From an uncultured Eggerthellaceae bacterium (GTDB lineage Bacteria; Actinomycetota; Coriobacteriia; Coriobacteriales; Eggerthellaceae), in assembly GCA_944321455.1 (NCBI GenBank), contig CALULI010000004.1, positions 62,001 through 126,000 on the forward strand: 64,000 bases of DNA. Direction: 5' to 3'. The notes beneath the pieces were generated by a model. It did not search any database and was not told the origin of the DNA. It worked only from the letters and a program-made list of their open reading frames with translations. Shown piece after piece: positions 8,059-18,120 of the stretch (within the stretch, counting starts at the first letter, position 1; the number at the start of each line of letters is the position of its first letter). Both the position numbers and the translations under genes were made by a program.

Positions 8059-8772
8059 CTACAGTCCTTTCGCGATAGCTTCAAAAGCCTCTGCAGGATT
8101 ATCCTGCTCAGTGATAGGCCTACCAATAACAATATGAGATGCACCATTCTTAAAGGCTTGTTCAGGAGTGGTAACGCGCGATTGATCACCCTTGCTTGAA
8201 CCAAACGGACGAACACCAGGTGTGACAATATAGGCATCAGGACCTAATTTTTCACGAAGAAGTGGCGCCTCTTGTGGCGAAGCAACCACACCTGATACGC
8301 CCGATGACTGAGCAAGCAGTGCTAAGGCTTGAACCTGATCTACCACCTGACGAGAAACGCCAATTTCTGACAAATCATCCTGATCCATGCTGGTTAAAAC
8401 GGTAACGGCAAGCGTAATAGGATTTGATTCAAGATGAAGCTCTTCAATACCTTCAACCGCAGCCTTCATCATGTCAGACCCACCGAGTGCATGCATGGTA
8501 ATCATGTCAGCACCTGACATGCAAGCCGATGCTGCCGCACCCTTAACCTGGTGAGGAATATCGAAAAACTTTAAGTCAAGAAAGACCTTAAAACCCATAT
8601 CTTTGAAGGTTTTAACAATGGATGGGCCCTGATCATAGTAGAGCGTCATGCCAACTTTAAGCCAGGATGCTTTTCCTTTAAGCGACTGTGCAATTTCCAA
8701 AGCACGATCAACATCACAGTCGAGAGCAACAATAATACGCTCTGCTGCAGGAATTGAATTAAAGGTACTCAT
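8059..8772 (-). CDS. pyrF: Orotidine 5'-phosphate decarboxylase
   Basis: Last step of UMP synthesis: OMP to UMP and CO2. The 237 residues include the catalytic D-K-D signature in DLKFFDIPHQVKGA, an N-terminal VALDCDV, the PGVRPFGSSKGDQSRVTTP phosphate-loop region, and the C-terminal GASHIVIGRPIT. The ATG overlaps the pyrD stop by four bases, so translation is coupled. Confidence 0.96.
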   Translation of the reverse strand: MSTFNSIPAAERIIVALDCDVDRALEIAQSLKGKASWLKVGMTLYYDQGPSIVKTFKDMGFKVFLDLKFFDIPHQVKGAAASACMSGADMITMHALGGSDMMKAAVEGIEELHLESNPITLAVTVLTSMDQDDLSEIGVSRQVVDQVQALALLAQSSGVSGVVASPQEAPLLREKLGPDAYIVTPGVRPFGSSKGDQSRVTTPEQAFKNGASHIVIGRPITEQDNPAEAFEAIAKGL

Positions 8773-9680
8773 TTCAAGGCTCCTATCAATTCGTTAACGT
8801 CTTGAACTCCCTGCTCTTCACAATAGGAGGTGATGCCTTCAATAACATCGATGGTGGCATGGGGGTTCATAAAGTTTGCCGTGCCAACCGCAACAGCAGT
8901 TGCCCCTGCAAGCATAAATTCAACCGCATCAAGGCCGTTGGTAATACCGCCCATACCAAGAAGCGGAATAGAGACAGCGTTATGCGTTTCCCATACCAAG
9001 CGAAGAGCAACAGGCTTCACTGCAGGACCTGATAAGCCGCCCACCTTGCGAGCAAGAATAGTCGTGCGCTTATACGGATCAATGGCCATACCTAAAAGCG
9101 TATTGATCAAGGAAAGCGCATCAGCGCCTGCCGCTTCTGCCGTTTTCGCAATCACGGTAATGTCAGTGACATTAGGCGTTAATTTCACAATAAGAGGACG
9201 CTTCGTGCGCTTGCGGCACTCAGATACAACGGCATTAACCGCCTCAGGGTCAGTGCCAAAGGTTAAACCACCTGAATCAACATTAGGACATGAAATATTA
9301 ATTTCGTACGCATCTACCCCATCGCATGTTTCAAGTGCTTCAACAACCTGGACATATTCGGTCAGAGAATGGCCTGAAACATTAACAATAACGGTAGCGT
9401 TTTGCTCTTTAAGCCAGGGCACATCGCGTTCCATAAGCGTCTGAACGCCTGGATTTTGCAAACCAATAGAGTTAAGCATTCCAGAAGGCGTCTCAGCAAT
9501 ACGAGGCGTTGGATTGCCAGTCCAGCCATTAAGCGAAACACCCTTAGTAGTTACTGCGCCCAAGCGCGCAACATCAACAAAGTCAGCATATTCGTGACCC
9601 GAAGCAAACGTACCCGATGCACAGGTAACAGGGTTTTTCATGATAAGGCCACCGAGATTGACCTCAAGATTAACAGCCAT
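8769..9680 (-). CDS. pyrD: Dihydroorotate dehydrogenase (NAD+-type) catalytic subunit
   Basis: Class 1B PyrD: oxidises dihydroorotate to orotate on FMN and passes electrons to the PyrK flavo-iron-sulfur subunit. It shows NPVTCASGTFASG at the N-terminus, the NISCPNVDSGGLTFG segment with the active-site Cys characteristic of class 1B, KLTPNVTDI, and the FMN phosphate site GMGGITNGLDAVEFMLAGA. The ATG at 9680 is chosen: GAGGTGA lies about 8 bases upstream, and it overlaps the pyrK stop by one base (TAATG). A TTG six bases earlier is the alternative. pyrK immediately upstream confirms the NAD-dependent heteromeric type. Confidence 0.95.
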   Translation of the reverse strand: MAVNLEVNLGGLIMKNPVTCASGTFASGHEYADFVDVARLGAVTTKGVSLNGWTGNPTPRIAETPSGMLNSIGLQNPGVQTLMERDVPWLKEQNATVIVNVSGHSLTEYVQVVEALETCDGVDAYEINISCPNVDSGGLTFGTDPEAVNAVVSECRKRTKRPLIVKLTPNVTDITVIAKTAEAAGADALSLINTLLGMAIDPYKRTTILARKVGGLSGPAVKPVALRLVWETHNAVSIPLLGMGGITNGLDAVEFMLAGATAVAVGTANFMNPHATIDVIEGITSYCEEQGVQDVNELIGALK

Positions 9681-10462
9681 TACCAAATCACCTCACTTGC
9701 ATTAAAGACTGGTCCATCAACACAAGAACGCTTCAAACCATTAGTTGTTTCTACAACGCAGGACAGGCATGCACCAATGCCGCATGCCATACGTTTTTCA
9801 AGCGAAACAAACGTCGGAATACCACGATCTAACGTGATAGCACATACTGCCTTTATCATAGGTTCAGGACCACAGCAGGCTACATAGTCATAGGAGCGCT
9901 TATCAAGGCTCTTTGAAACCAGGTCAGTACAAAAGCCGTGGTAGCCATACGTTCCGTCATCAGTAGAGCAAGGAACACTTTGACCCAAAAGCGCTTCATA
10001 GCGGTCTTTGCATACCAGAGCAGCTTCCGTCTGAGCACCCAGCACCACATCAACACTCACATCTGCCTTATACAGCTCTTGAGCGTGCATATAAAGGGGT
10101 GCTGCGCCGACGCCGCCACCCACCAAAAGTGCTGATTGGCAGGTTGCAGGGATGGTCCAACCGTGACCAATAGGACCCATAACGTCAACGGTATCGCCTG
10201 CGCCAAGGGTTGTCATTTTCTGCGTACCAAACCCAACAATTTGATACAGAATAGTCAGCTTATTTTCGGATTGCTTTGTGTGATACACCGAAAAAGGACG
10301 GCGCAGAATATGACCTTCCATTCCTGGAATTTGCACATGAACAAATTGACCTGGTAAAACCAGCGAAGGAATATCTTCGACAATCAACTCCATAACATAG
10401 AGGTGATCAGTCAGATGCTTGTTTGTCTTGATTTGAGCTTTGCGCTCAAGAACACACGTCAT
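9680..10462 (-). CDS. pyrK: Dihydroorotate dehydrogenase electron-transfer subunit
   Basis: PyrK carries FAD and a [2Fe-2S] cluster and transfers electrons from PyrD to NAD+. It has the FAD site LRRPFSVYH, a nucleotide-binding LLVGGGVGAAPLYMHAQEL, and the C-terminal cluster ligands in CGIGACLSCVVETTNG plus a later Cys in KRSCVDGP. The ATG at 10462 (MTCVLERKAQI), with AGGGGA upstream, is preferred to a start 24 bases earlier that overlaps carB. That gives 260 residues. Confidence 0.93.
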   Translation of the reverse strand: MTCVLERKAQIKTNKHLTDHLYVMELIVEDIPSLVLPGQFVHVQIPGMEGHILRRPFSVYHTKQSENKLTILYQIVGFGTQKMTTLGAGDTVDVMGPIGHGWTIPATCQSALLVGGGVGAAPLYMHAQELYKADVSVDVVLGAQTEAALVCKDRYEALLGQSVPCSTDDGTYGYHGFCTDLVSKSLDKRSYDYVACCGPEPMIKAVCAITLDRGIPTFVSLEKRMACGIGACLSCVVETTNGLKRSCVDGPVFNASEVIW

Positions 10463-10473
10463 CTTAGAATCCC

Positions 10474-13400
10474 CTAGCCTTTCCACTGCTCTAAATCCTG
10501 CAAAGCAACAAGCGGCAAGTTTTCGTTTTTAATGGTCTCAATTGCCGAGACAAACGCTTGTGCACCAGCCATTGTTGTTACATAGCATATATTTTCACGT
10601 ACCGCCATTGTCCTAAAGATATAGCCATCAGGACGAGAATCCTGACCAAAAGGCGTGTTAATCATCATATCTATTTCGCCCTGAGAAATCATGGTCATGA
10701 TGTTTGGTTCAGGTTCATTTATGCGTTTTACCACATCGCACGGAATAGCAGCTGCCTGCAGGGCGCGTGCCGTGCCTTCCGTAGACACAATAGTAAAGCC
10801 CATCCTGATCAAATCTCGAGCAAGCGGAATAATGGCGCGCTTGTCGCGATCACATACCGAAACAAATACCGTGCCCTGCGTTGGAAGTTCCATGGAAGCC
10901 GCAATCTGCGTTTTCGCATATGCTGATGGGAAGTTATACGCAATACCCATAACTTCGCCAGTTGACTTCATTTCAGGGCCCAAAATGACATCAGAGCCAG
11001 GGAAACGCCCGAATGGCATGACAGCTTCTTTAACGCAGTAATGAGGCTGTCTGCGTTCATCATCAGGCAAGTTGAAATCCTTTATCTTTTCGCCTGCCAT
11101 AATACGAGCGGCAAATTTAGCCAGCGGCACTCCCGTTGCTTTCGAAACAAAGGGAACCGTACGTGATGCACGCGGATTAGCCTCAATCACATACACAACC
11201 GCATCTTTAATAGCGAACTGAATGTTAATAAGGCCTTCGACATTCAAGCGCAGTGCAAGATTGCGCGTAATTGAACGAAGCTGGGAAACTTGAGACTCTG
11301 AAAGGGTGAATGGTGGTGTGCAGCATGCCGAATCGCCCGAATGAACTCCTGCCTCTTCAATGTGCTCCAAAACAGCGCCAATATAGACCTGCTCACCATC
11401 ACACAAGGCGTCAACGTCGCATTCGATAGCGCCTTCCAAGAAGCGGTCAAGATAGACAGGATGATCAGGCGTGATTTTAGCGGCTTCATTCATATATGAT
11501 TCAAGGTATTTCGAATCGTAAGCAATAACCATGCCGCGACCACCCAAAACATAGCTTGGGCGAACAAGAAGCGGGAATCCAATGCGATCAGCAACTTGGC
11601 AGGCTTCTTCAAACGAAGAAGCCATACCTGCCGCAGGATAGGTTATATGCAATTCATCAAGAACCTCAGCGAAACGGTCACGGTCTTCTGCAAGATCAAT
11701 TGCAGCTGGCTTGGTGCCCATGATATGCACGCCTGCTTCCTCCAGATCCTTCGCAAGCTTCAAAGGAGTCTGACCGCCAAGCGTAACAATGACGCCATCA
11801 GGCTGTTCAATATCAACAATATCCATGACGTCTTCAAATGTCAGAGGCTCAAAATACAAGCGATCTGACGTGTCATAGTCAGTTGAGACGGTTTCAGGAT
11901 TGCAGTTAACCATAATGGTTTCATACCCTTCTTTATGAAGAGCATAGCAAGCATGAACACAGCAGTAGTCGAATTCAATACCCTGACCAATGCGGTTTGG
12001 ACCAGCACCCAAAATCATGACGCGTTTTTTATGAGAAGGCTTAATTTCTCTTGTCCCCTTCTCATACGTCTTGTAGTGATATTCAGTTTCACTTAAAAAT
12101 TCAGCCGCACAGGTATCAACCGTCTTGAAAACAGGCGTAACACCGAGCGCCTTGCGATACAGGCGCACTTCCTTGCTGGTGGAATGCGTAAGATAAGCAA
12201 TCTGTTCATCAGAGAGACCATAGCGTTTCGCATCAAAGAGATCTTCTGCACTCAGACTATCAAGGCTGCGACCATTCAGTGCCTGTTCAACAGCAATAAC
12301 ATCACTGATGCGCGTCAAGAACCACGGATCAATGCCTGATGCAAGATGGACCTGATCAATACTCCAACCGCGACGGAAAGCTTCAGCAATATAGAAAATG
12401 CGATCCTCCGTTGGAAGGCCAACAAGTTCGCCGAAGCGTTCTTCGTCAAATTCATCTTTGCCATCGGCCCCTAAGCCATAGTGGCCATTTTCAAGAGAGC
12501 GCATGGCTTTACCAAAGGACTCTTCGAAGGTTCGTCCAATGGCCATTATTTCACCAACGGCCTTCATGCGCGTTGACAGGGTGGTATCAGTCCCCTTGAA
12601 CTTTTCGAAGGCAAAGCGTGGCACCTTCACCACGCAGTAGTCAATCGAAGGCTCAAAGCAAGCAGGGGTAGCCTTCGTGATATCGTTAGTAATTTCGTCA
12701 AGCGTATAGCCAACTGCTAATTTAGCTGCTGCTTTAGCGATAGGAAAACCGGTTGCCTTTGAAGCAAGGGCTGAAGATCGTGAAACACGAGGGTTCATTT
12801 CAATAACAATCAAACGTCCATCAGATGGATTTACGGCAAATTGCACGTTAGATCCGCCTGTTTCAACGCCAATCTTTTCAAGAATTGCCAAGGAAGCTAC
12901 ACGCATACGCTGATATTCAACATCGGAAAGCGTCTGAGCAGGCGCTACGGTAATGGAGTCGCCCGTGTGAACACCCATAGGGTCAAGATTTTCGATGGAA
13001 CACACGATAATGCCGTTACCCGCGCTGTCGCGCATGACCTCCATCTCGTATTCTTTCCAACCCTCAATACTCTCTTCAACCAAAACTTCAGAGACGGGAG
13101 ACAATTCAAGACCCTGAGAAACAATGGTGATCAGCTCTTCTTCGGTGTGCGCAATGCCGCCACCAGCTCCGCCCAGGGTAAAAGACGGACGAAGAACAAG
13201 CGGATAGCCAATGGTCTGAGCAAGATTGAGTGCATCATCCACCGAATAGGCATAGCCACTGCGAGCAACCTCAAGGCCAAGTTCCTTCATGGCTTCATTG
13301 AACTGCTTGCGATCTTCGCCACGCTCAATTGCAGCAAGATCACAGCCAATCATCTCTACGTTGTACTTGTCCAATACACCCGCTTTTGCTAATTCAACGG

Positions 13401-13695
13401 CCGTATTAAGGGCTGTCTGACCACCAAGGGTAGGCAAAAGCGCATCAGGACGCTCTTTTTCAATAATGCGCTCAACAAAGTCTTTCGTAATAGGCTCAAC
13501 GTAGGTTCTATCAACCAATTCTGGATCGGTCATGATGGTTGCAGGGTTAGAGTTAACCAGAACAACCTCATAGCCGTCTTCCTTCAAAACCTTGCAGGCC
13601 TGAGCACCTGAATAGTCGAATTCGCATGCCTGACCAATAACGATAGGGCCTGAACCAATGACAAGAATACGTTTAATGTCAGTACGCTTAGGCAT
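10474..13695 (-). CDS. carB: Carbamoyl-phosphate synthase large subunit
   Basis: Makes carbamoyl phosphate from bicarbonate, ATP and ammonia supplied by CarA. The 1073 residues contain two ATP-grasp halves: [18 protein letters not shown] near the N-terminus and the matching [20 protein letters not shown] near residue 540. Grasp loops [12 protein letters not shown] and [11 protein letters not shown] are present, as is a C-terminal MGS-like allosteric domain ([20 protein letters not shown]). The ATG at 13695 has AAGGAG 8 bases upstream and overlaps the carA end by 8 bases. Being in a PyrR-controlled operon, it probably mainly serves pyrimidines. Confidence 0.97.
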   Translation of the reverse strand: MPKRTDIKRILVIGSGPIVIGQACEFDYSGAQACKVLKEDGYEVVLVNSNPATIMTDPELVDRTYVEPITKDFVERIIEKERPDALLPTLGGQTALNTAVELAKAGVLDKYNVEMIGCDLAAIERGEDRKQFNEAMKELGLEVARSGYAYSVDDALNLAQTIGYPLVLRPSFTLGGAGGGIAHTEEELITIVSQGLELSPVSEVLVEESIEGWKEYEMEVMRDSAGNGIIVCSIENLDPMGVHTGDSITVAPAQTLSDVEYQRMRVASLAILEKIGVETGGSNVQFAVNPSDGRLIVIEMNPRVSRSSALASKATGFPIAKAAAKLAVGYTLDEITNDITKATPACFEPSIDYCVVKVPRFAFEKFKGTDTTLSTRMKAVGEIMAIGRTFEESFGKAMRSLENGHYGLGADGKDEFDEERFGELVGLPTEDRIFYIAEAFRRGWSIDQVHLASGIDPWFLTRISDVIAVEQALNGRSLDSLSAEDLFDAKRYGLSDEQIAYLTHSTSKEVRLYRKALGVTPVFKTVDTCAAEFLSETEYHYKTYEKGTREIKPSHKKRVMILGAGPNRIGQGIEFDYCCVHACYALHKEGYETIMVNCNPETVSTDYDTSDRLYFEPLTFEDVMDIVDIEQPDGVIVTLGGQTPLKLAKDLEEAGVHIMGTKPAAIDLAEDRDRFAEVLDELHITYPAAGMASSFEEACQVADRIGFPLLVRPSYVLGGRGMVIAYDSKYLESYMNEAAKITPDHPVYLDRFLEGAIECDVDALCDGEQVYIGAVLEHIEEAGVHSGDSACCTPPFTLSESQVSQLRSITRNLALRLNVEGLINIQFAIKDAVVYVIEANPRASRTVPFVSKATGVPLAKFAARIMAGEKIKDFNLPDDERRQPHYCVKEAVMPFGRFPGSDVILGPEMKSTGEVMGIAYNFPSAYAKTQIAASMELPTQGTVFVSVCDRDKRAIIPLARDLIRMGFTIVSTEGTARALQAAAIPCDVVKRINEPEPNIMTMISQGEIDMMINTPFGQDSRPDGYIFRTMAVRENICYVTTMAGAQAFVSAIETIKNENLPLVALQDLEQWKG

Positions 13696-15031
13696 TCTGT
13701 GCTCCTTCCTCGCTGCCGAAAACCCAGCCAGAAAGACGGTCGGTTGCGATATCAATGTCAAGATAGTGAGGATCCTTATCCATCAAGCGCGTAAACGCCG
13801 TGAACAAATAGTGAGCATCAGTAGGCCCAGGCGAAGCTTCAGGGTGATACTGAACACAGAAAACGGGATAGTCAAGCAACGCAATGCCTTCAGCAGTGCC
13901 ATCGTTTAAGTTAACATGCGTCAGCTGAATGCGTCCGAAACGCTCATTTTGAACCACCGGTGCAACAGAGCGCTCTACCCAATCGCGCAAATCCGCGGAA
14001 TGCTGACTAAATCCACCAGAAAGCTCAGGAATCAAAGGACCAAGCGAATCAAACAGCAGGCCAAATCCATGATTTTGTGCCGTAATTTCTACACGATGAG
14101 TGCGCAAATTCATGACAGGCTGATTGCCACCACGGTGGCCAAACTTTAGCTTTTCCATCTGTGCGCCACAGGCCAGAGAAATCATTTGATGACCTAGGCA
14201 AATACCAAAAATAGGCACCTTGCCAATAAACTTTTGAACCTGCTCATACGTTTCATGCACAGGTTCAGGGTCACCTGGTCCGTTACTTAAAAATACGCCG
14301 TCAGGATCAAGAGCCAACACCTCTTCAGCAGGGGTATTCCACGGAACAACCGTTAAGGCACAACCACAACGAACAAGACCCTGCAAAATGGATTTTTTAA
14401 CGCCGCAGTCATAGGCCACCACGTTATAGCGTGGCTTCTGAGGTGCAGCTACCGCAAATTCCTGACTTTTAGGAAGTTCATCAAACGTATCAATGGTTGT
14501 ACGGCTTACCGTTTGAGCAAGGTTAATACCCACAATTGAAGGAGATTTCTTCACCTTTTCAAGCAGGCTTGCATCATCAAGATCAATCGTTGAAATGACC
14601 CCTTTTTGTGCGCCACAATCACGCAAATGTGCTGTCAGAGAGCGTGTGTCAATACCTGAAATGGCAACAACATTATGCTGCTTCAAAAAGTCAGGCAACG
14701 ACTGCGTACTGCGCCAGTTTGAAGGCGTAGTACACATGTCATGCACCACAAGACCACGCAGTGCAAGTTCATCTGATTGGAGATCGTCCTCGTTAACTCC
14801 GTAATTGCCAATTTGAGGGTAGGTCATCGTGATAATCTGCCCCGCATACGATGGGTCAGAAATCACTTCGAGATATCCTTCAAGAGAGGTGTTAAAACAA
14901 ACCTCTCCGTATATTTCGCCTTCAGCAGCACATGCAAAGCCGTCAAATACGGTGCCATCTTCAAGAACCAATTTTGCGGGGGGCATAACTCCTGCACTCG
15001 TATTAGTCAAAAGAGAATGTGCGCTATCCAA
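13688..15031 (-). CDS. carA: Carbamoyl-phosphate synthase small (glutaminase) subunit
   Basis: Class I glutamine amidotransferase that supplies ammonia to CarB. It has the N-terminal domain ([19 protein letters not shown]), the nucleophile Cys in [15 protein letters not shown] (about residue 278) and HPEASPGP with the catalytic His/Glu. Compared with the usual 360-385 residues it is long (447). About 44 residues are inserted between QNHGF and THVNLNDGT (about 325-368), and there is a ~35-residue C-terminal extension after the HPE motif. The start is uncertain: a TTG at 15031, with AGAAGG well placed upstream and overlapping pyrC by 8 bases, or an ATG at 14986 whose GGAG is only 2 bases away. 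Both give the same enzyme. Confidence 0.93.
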   Translation of the reverse strand: MDSAHSLLTNTSAGVMPPAKLVLEDGTVFDGFACAAEGEIYGEVCFNTSLEGYLEVISDPSYAGQIITMTYPQIGNYGVNEDDLQSDELALRGLVVHDMCTTPSNWRSTQSLPDFLKQHNVVAISGIDTRSLTAHLRDCGAQKGVISTIDLDDASLLEKVKKSPSIVGINLAQTVSRTTIDTFDELPKSQEFAVAAPQKPRYNVVAYDCGVKKSILQGLVRCGCALTVVPWNTPAEEVLALDPDGVFLSNGPGDPEPVHETYEQVQKFIGKVPIFGICLGHQMISLACGAQMEKLKFGHRGGNQPVMNLRTHRVEITAQNHGFGLLFDSLGPLIPELSGGFSQHSADLRDWVERSVAPVVQNERFGRIQLTHVNLNDGTAEGIALLDYPVFCVQYHPEASPGPTDAHYLFTAFTRLMDKDPHYLDIDIATDRLSGWVFGSEEGAQNA

Positions 15032-16316
15032 TGACCTTACCTTCTTTCATCGTTAACGTGCCGCCCACCATGGCGTCAGTCGCTTTTCCTACTAAGCTAT
15101 AGCCAAGAAAACCGCTGTTCTTGGACTTAGAGCACATATCGTCTTCGGTAACCGTCCATTTTTCTTCAGGATTAAAGATTGTCAGATCAGCTACTGAGCC
15201 TGGCTCAATGCGAACCTGAGGAACGCGAAGAATGGTGCGTGGGTTTATTGCCATCAGCTCAACCATGCGGTTGTAATCAATGTGACCAGGACGTACCAAG
15301 TAGGTCAAAACACAGCCGAGCGAAGTTTCAATACCCGTCATACCAAACGGCGCCAATTCAAATTCACGTGACTTTTCGTGAAGCGCATGAGGGGCATGGT
15401 CGGTAACAATGCAATCAACCGTGCCGTCTTTGACCGCATCAATAAGCGCCTGATTATCATCTTTAGTACGCAGTGGAGGATTCATCTTCAAATTGGTGTT
15501 ATAGGAAGAGTCAATATCATCTTCACACAAAATAAGATGATGCGGCGTTACTTCGCAGGTAACCTTAATGCCGCGCTTCTTACCTTCTTGTACCAGCTCA
15601 ATACCGCGACGCGTGGTTAAATGCTGAATATGAATAGGGCAATCCGTCAATTCTGAAAGCGCAATATCGCGCTGGATTTGAATTTCTTCGCCTGCAGCAG
15701 GCCATCCTGCAAGACCAAGACGCGTGGATGCTACACCTTCGTTCACCTGTCCTGCACCAACCAAGCTTTCGTCTTGGCAATGGCTCATAACTACCTTGTC
15801 GAACATCTTGACGTAATCCATAACGCGACGCATCATGCCAGCGCTCTGCACGCCACGACCGTCGTCAGTAAAGGCAACGGCGCCATGTTCGACCATGCTG
15901 CCAATTTCAGCAAGCGCTTCACCCTTCAAGCCAACGGTGCACGCACCTGATGGATAGACGCGGCAGTAGTGTGCCTTTTCAGCTGACTCAAGAACATAAT
16001 CAATGACTGCTGCATTGTCGGTGGTTGGCTTGGTGTTAGGCATAGAGCAAACACCCGTAAAGCCACCGTGCGCTGCCGCCTTAGTGCCCGTTGCAATAGT
16101 TTCTTTGTATTCCAAGCCAGGATCGCGAAGATGAACATGAGCATCCACAAGACCAGGAATGAGAACGTGACCTCTACGATCGAGGATTTCAGCATCATCA
16201 CAGGTTAGCGATTGACCAACTTCTTTAATAACGCCATCTTCAATGAGAACATCACAAACCTGATCAAGCGATACGGCAGGATCAATTGCTCGCACATTTT
16301 TTATGAGAGACTTCAT
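15024..16316 (-). CDS. pyrC: Dihydroorotase
   Basis: Cyclises carbamoyl aspartate to dihydroorotate. A type I amidohydrolase of 430 residues: the metal-binding DAHVHLRDPG, the carbamylated-lysine region following YKETIATG, IHIQHLTTRRG, VTPHHLIL, and the DHAPH motif (TDHAPHALHEK). The ATG at 16316 follows a perfect AGGAGG at 8 bases; a GTG nine bases upstream would lie in that SD. The start lies 35 bases inside the end of pyrB, an unusually long overlap that suggests tight coupling. Confidence 0.96.
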   Translation of the reverse strand: MKSLIKNVRAIDPAVSLDQVCDVLIEDGVIKEVGQSLTCDDAEILDRRGHVLIPGLVDAHVHLRDPGLEYKETIATGTKAAAHGGFTGVCSMPNTKPTTDNAAVIDYVLESAEKAHYCRVYPSGACTVGLKGEALAEIGSMVEHGAVAFTDDGRGVQSAGMMRRVMDYVKMFDKVVMSHCQDESLVGAGQVNEGVASTRLGLAGWPAAGEEIQIQRDIALSELTDCPIHIQHLTTRRGIELVQEGKKRGIKVTCEVTPHHLILCEDDIDSSYNTNLKMNPPLRTKDDNQALIDAVKDGTVDCIVTDHAPHALHEKSREFELAPFGMTGIETSLGCVLTYLVRPGHIDYNRMVELMAINPRTILRVPQVRIEPGSVADLTIFNPEEKWTVTEDDMCSKSKNSGFLGYSLVGKATDAMVGGTLTMKEGKVIG

Positions 16317-17238
16317 TTTGAGCACCTCCTAAGAGTAGATAAATTAAAGCCATTCGAACGCAGACGCCCGAAAAGACCTGATCAACAATGACTGAGCGTG
16401 AACTATCGGCCATGTAGCTATCAAGTTCAACACCACGATTAATAGGACCGGGATGACAAATAATGGCATCTTCTTTCATAGATTTATCACGTGCTTCGGT
16501 CAATCCGTAGAGCAGGTTGTATTCACGCAAGCTTGGGAATGGTGCTTCTTCAATACGCTCCATCTGGATGCGAAGCATGTAGACCACATCAAGATCAGGC
16601 AAGACCTCATCAAAATGAGGCGTTACGCGATCAGCACCCAAGACGTCAGGACGTGCTGGTAATAAGGTAGCAGGAGCAATCAGAGTAACTTCTGCACCCA
16701 TCTTTTTGAGCGCAGGAACTAAAGATCCCGCAACACGAGAATGAGCAATGTCGCCCACGATACCAACCTTAAGACCATCGAAAGATCCCTTAGCCTTCCA
16801 AATGGTATACAGGTCAAGCAAAGCCTGAGTTGGATGTTCGTGCTTGCCGTCGCCCGCATCAATTACTGAAGCCGTTGTATTTTGAGCGACCAATGCAGGT
16901 GTTCCAGCGTACTTGTGGCGGACAATAAACATATCAACCTTCATAGAAGTAAGGGTTTTTACCGTATCAATAAGGCTTTCGCCCTTAACCGTTGAAGATG
17001 CCGAACCACCCGCGTTTAACGAATCGCAGCTCAAGCGCTTTTCCGCCAGCTCAAAGGATCCACGCGTTCTAGTTGATGGCTCTAAAAACAAATTACAAAT
17101 GGTCTTGCCGCGAAGAGTAGGCAGCTTTTTAATGGGCCTGTTATTTACCTCTTCAAACATCTGTGCATGCTCAAGCACACACATAATGTCTTCGCGTGAA
17201 AGATCATCAATGGTAAGCAAATGCTTGTGATTAAACAC
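16282..17238 (-). CDS. pyrB: Aspartate carbamoyltransferase catalytic subunit
   Basis: First committed step of the pathway: carbamoyl phosphate and aspartate to carbamoyl aspartate. The carbamoyl-phosphate site STRTRGSFELA, the segment GDGKHEHPTQALLDL and the PINRGVEL motif are present in 318 residues. The start is GTG at 17238 with a GGGGG run about 8 bases upstream, two bases after the pyrR stop. No pyrI regulatory gene follows, consistent with control by PyrR instead of allostery. Confidence 0.96.
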   Translation of the reverse strand: MFNHKHLLTIDDLSREDIMCVLEHAQMFEEVNNRPIKKLPTLRGKTICNLFLEPSTRTRGSFELAEKRLSCDSLNAGGSASSTVKGESLIDTVKTLTSMKVDMFIVRHKYAGTPALVAQNTTASVIDAGDGKHEHPTQALLDLYTIWKAKGSFDGLKVGIVGDIAHSRVAGSLVPALKKMGAEVTLIAPATLLPARPDVLGADRVTPHFDEVLPDLDVVYMLRIQMERIEEAPFPSLREYNLLYGLTEARDKSMKEDAIICHPGPINRGVELDSYMADSSRSVIVDQVFSGVCVRMALIYLLLGGAQNEVSHKKCASN

Positions 17239-17240
17239 CG

Positions 17241-17831
17241 CTATCGCCCCCTCTTAACGGGTGCAGAACCTACGCGCTGTCCTGGCTTTACCTTTGAAAT
17301 CTTGACGGCGGATTCGTCATCAATTTCTTTGAGATACAAGCGGACGCTTTCATTTGATGCTGACGGGACGTTTTTGCCTACAAAGTCAGCACGAATAGGA
17401 AGTTCACGGTGACCCCTATCAACTAAAACAGCCAGCTGAATACGGGAAGGACGACCAAAATCCATAAGCGCATCAAGCGCTGCACGGATGGTGCGACCCG
17501 TATAGAGCACATCATCAACTAAAACAACTGTTTTACCGTCAAGCGAAAAGAGGATATTGGTTCCCTGAACAATGGGAGCAAGATTGATAACAGCATCATC
17601 GCGATAAAAACTGATGTCTAAAGATCCAACTTCAGGCTTTACGCCTTCGATCTCTTCAATAATAGAAGCGAGATGCTTCGCTAGGACATCGCCACGAGTT
17701 ACGATGCCGACTAAACAAAGATTTTCACAACCTTTGTTGTGCTCAAGAATCTGATGAGCAATGCGGACGAGCGTTCTTTGAATTTCACCTTCGTCCATAA
17801 CTACCGATTCTTGCTGATTGTCGTCGTTCAT
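17241..17831 (-). CDS. pyrR: PyrR bifunctional pyr-operon attenuator / uracil phosphoribosyltransferase
   Basis: PyrR binds a stem-loop in pyr mRNA when UMP is high and promotes termination; it usually retains uracil phosphoribosyltransferase activity. The 196 residues contain the intact PRPP-binding motif [20 protein letters not shown], and [12 protein letters not shown] and [20 protein letters not shown] as in PyrR. The ATG at 17831 has AAGGAG at a good distance. The leader upstream holds a recognisable PyrR box and terminator. First gene of the nine-gene operon. Confidence 0.95.
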   Translation of the reverse strand: MNDDNQQESVVMDEGEIQRTLVRIAHQILEHNKGCENLCLVGIVTRGDVLAKHLASIIEEIEGVKPEVGSLDISFYRDDAVINLAPIVQGTNILFSLDGKTVVLVDDVLYTGRTIRAALDALMDFGRPSRIQLAVLVDRGHRELPIRADFVGKNVPSASNESVRLYLKEIDDESAVKISKVKPGQRVGSAPVKRGR

Positions 17832-17873
17832 ACACACTCCTTTACGTTGTTGAGTGCGAACAGACTGGCCGCT

Positions 17874-17889
17874 CTTTGCTTGCGCAAAG
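17874..17889 (-). other. GCAA-tetraloop hairpin in the pyrR leader
   Basis: CTTTGC-GCAA-GCAAAG forms a 6-bp stem with a GNRA tetraloop between the attenuator and the pyrR start codon. It may shape the leader RNA. Function not known. Confidence 0.4.
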
Positions 17890-17901
17890 AATCTGCTCAT
17901 A

Positions 17902-17988
17902 CAAAAAATGCCCGATAAGCAGACAGGGGCAATCAGTTTTGCTACCAGAGGTAACGAATATGTTTGCGCCTTGTCGGTCTCTCTGTAC
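17902..17988 (-). promoter_or_regulatory. PyrR-dependent attenuator (PyrR box and terminator)
   Basis: The leader RNA contains ACAGAGAGACCGACAAGG (17986-17969), close to the Bacillus PyrR-binding loop consensus (CAGAGAGGCU..CAAG). Downstream is a terminator, TGCCC...GGGCA followed by six Ts (17931-17902). GACAAGG from the box can pair with CCCTGTC of the terminator's 5' side (17928-17922, one mismatch), which would be the antiterminator. This is the classic arrangement: PyrR with UMP holds the box closed and the terminator forms. The pairing was read by eye. Confidence 0.75.
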
Positions 17989-18007
17989 CGCTATTAAAGA
18001 CATTTCA

Positions 18008-18036
18008 AGTATAAGACTTAACAAAGAAACGGTCTA
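18008..18036 (-). promoter_or_regulatory. Promoter of the pyr operon
   Basis: On the minus strand, TAGACC (18036-18031) and TATACT (18013-18008) are separated by exactly 17 bases. They match 4/6 and 5/6 of the sigma-70 consensus. Transcription would start near 18000, just before the PyrR box. Confidence 0.7.
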
Positions 18037-18077
18037 GAAAAAGGTTGTACAGATCAGCGCGTTGCGTAGTGTTTTCG

Positions 18078-18083
18078 TATAAT
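18078..18083 (+). promoter_or_regulatory. -10 element before the HTH-kinase pair
   Basis: A perfect TATAAT overlaps an in-frame ATG at 18082, arguing that this ATG is not the translation start and that transcription begins near 18090. No matching -35 at standard spacing is seen. Confidence 0.45.
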
Positions 18084-18120
18084 GGCAGATGATGAAAATG
18101 CGAGACAGTATGGGGTTTTC

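Noticed and set aside
8830-9444. Long plus-strand open frame antisense to pyrD
   Set aside because: Lies wholly opposite a well-supported gene, has no SD, and the translation looks like a codon-bias shadow.
17832-18024. Small coding frame on the minus strand in the pyrR leader
   Set aside because: It overlaps the promoter, PyrR box and terminator, which explain the sequence.
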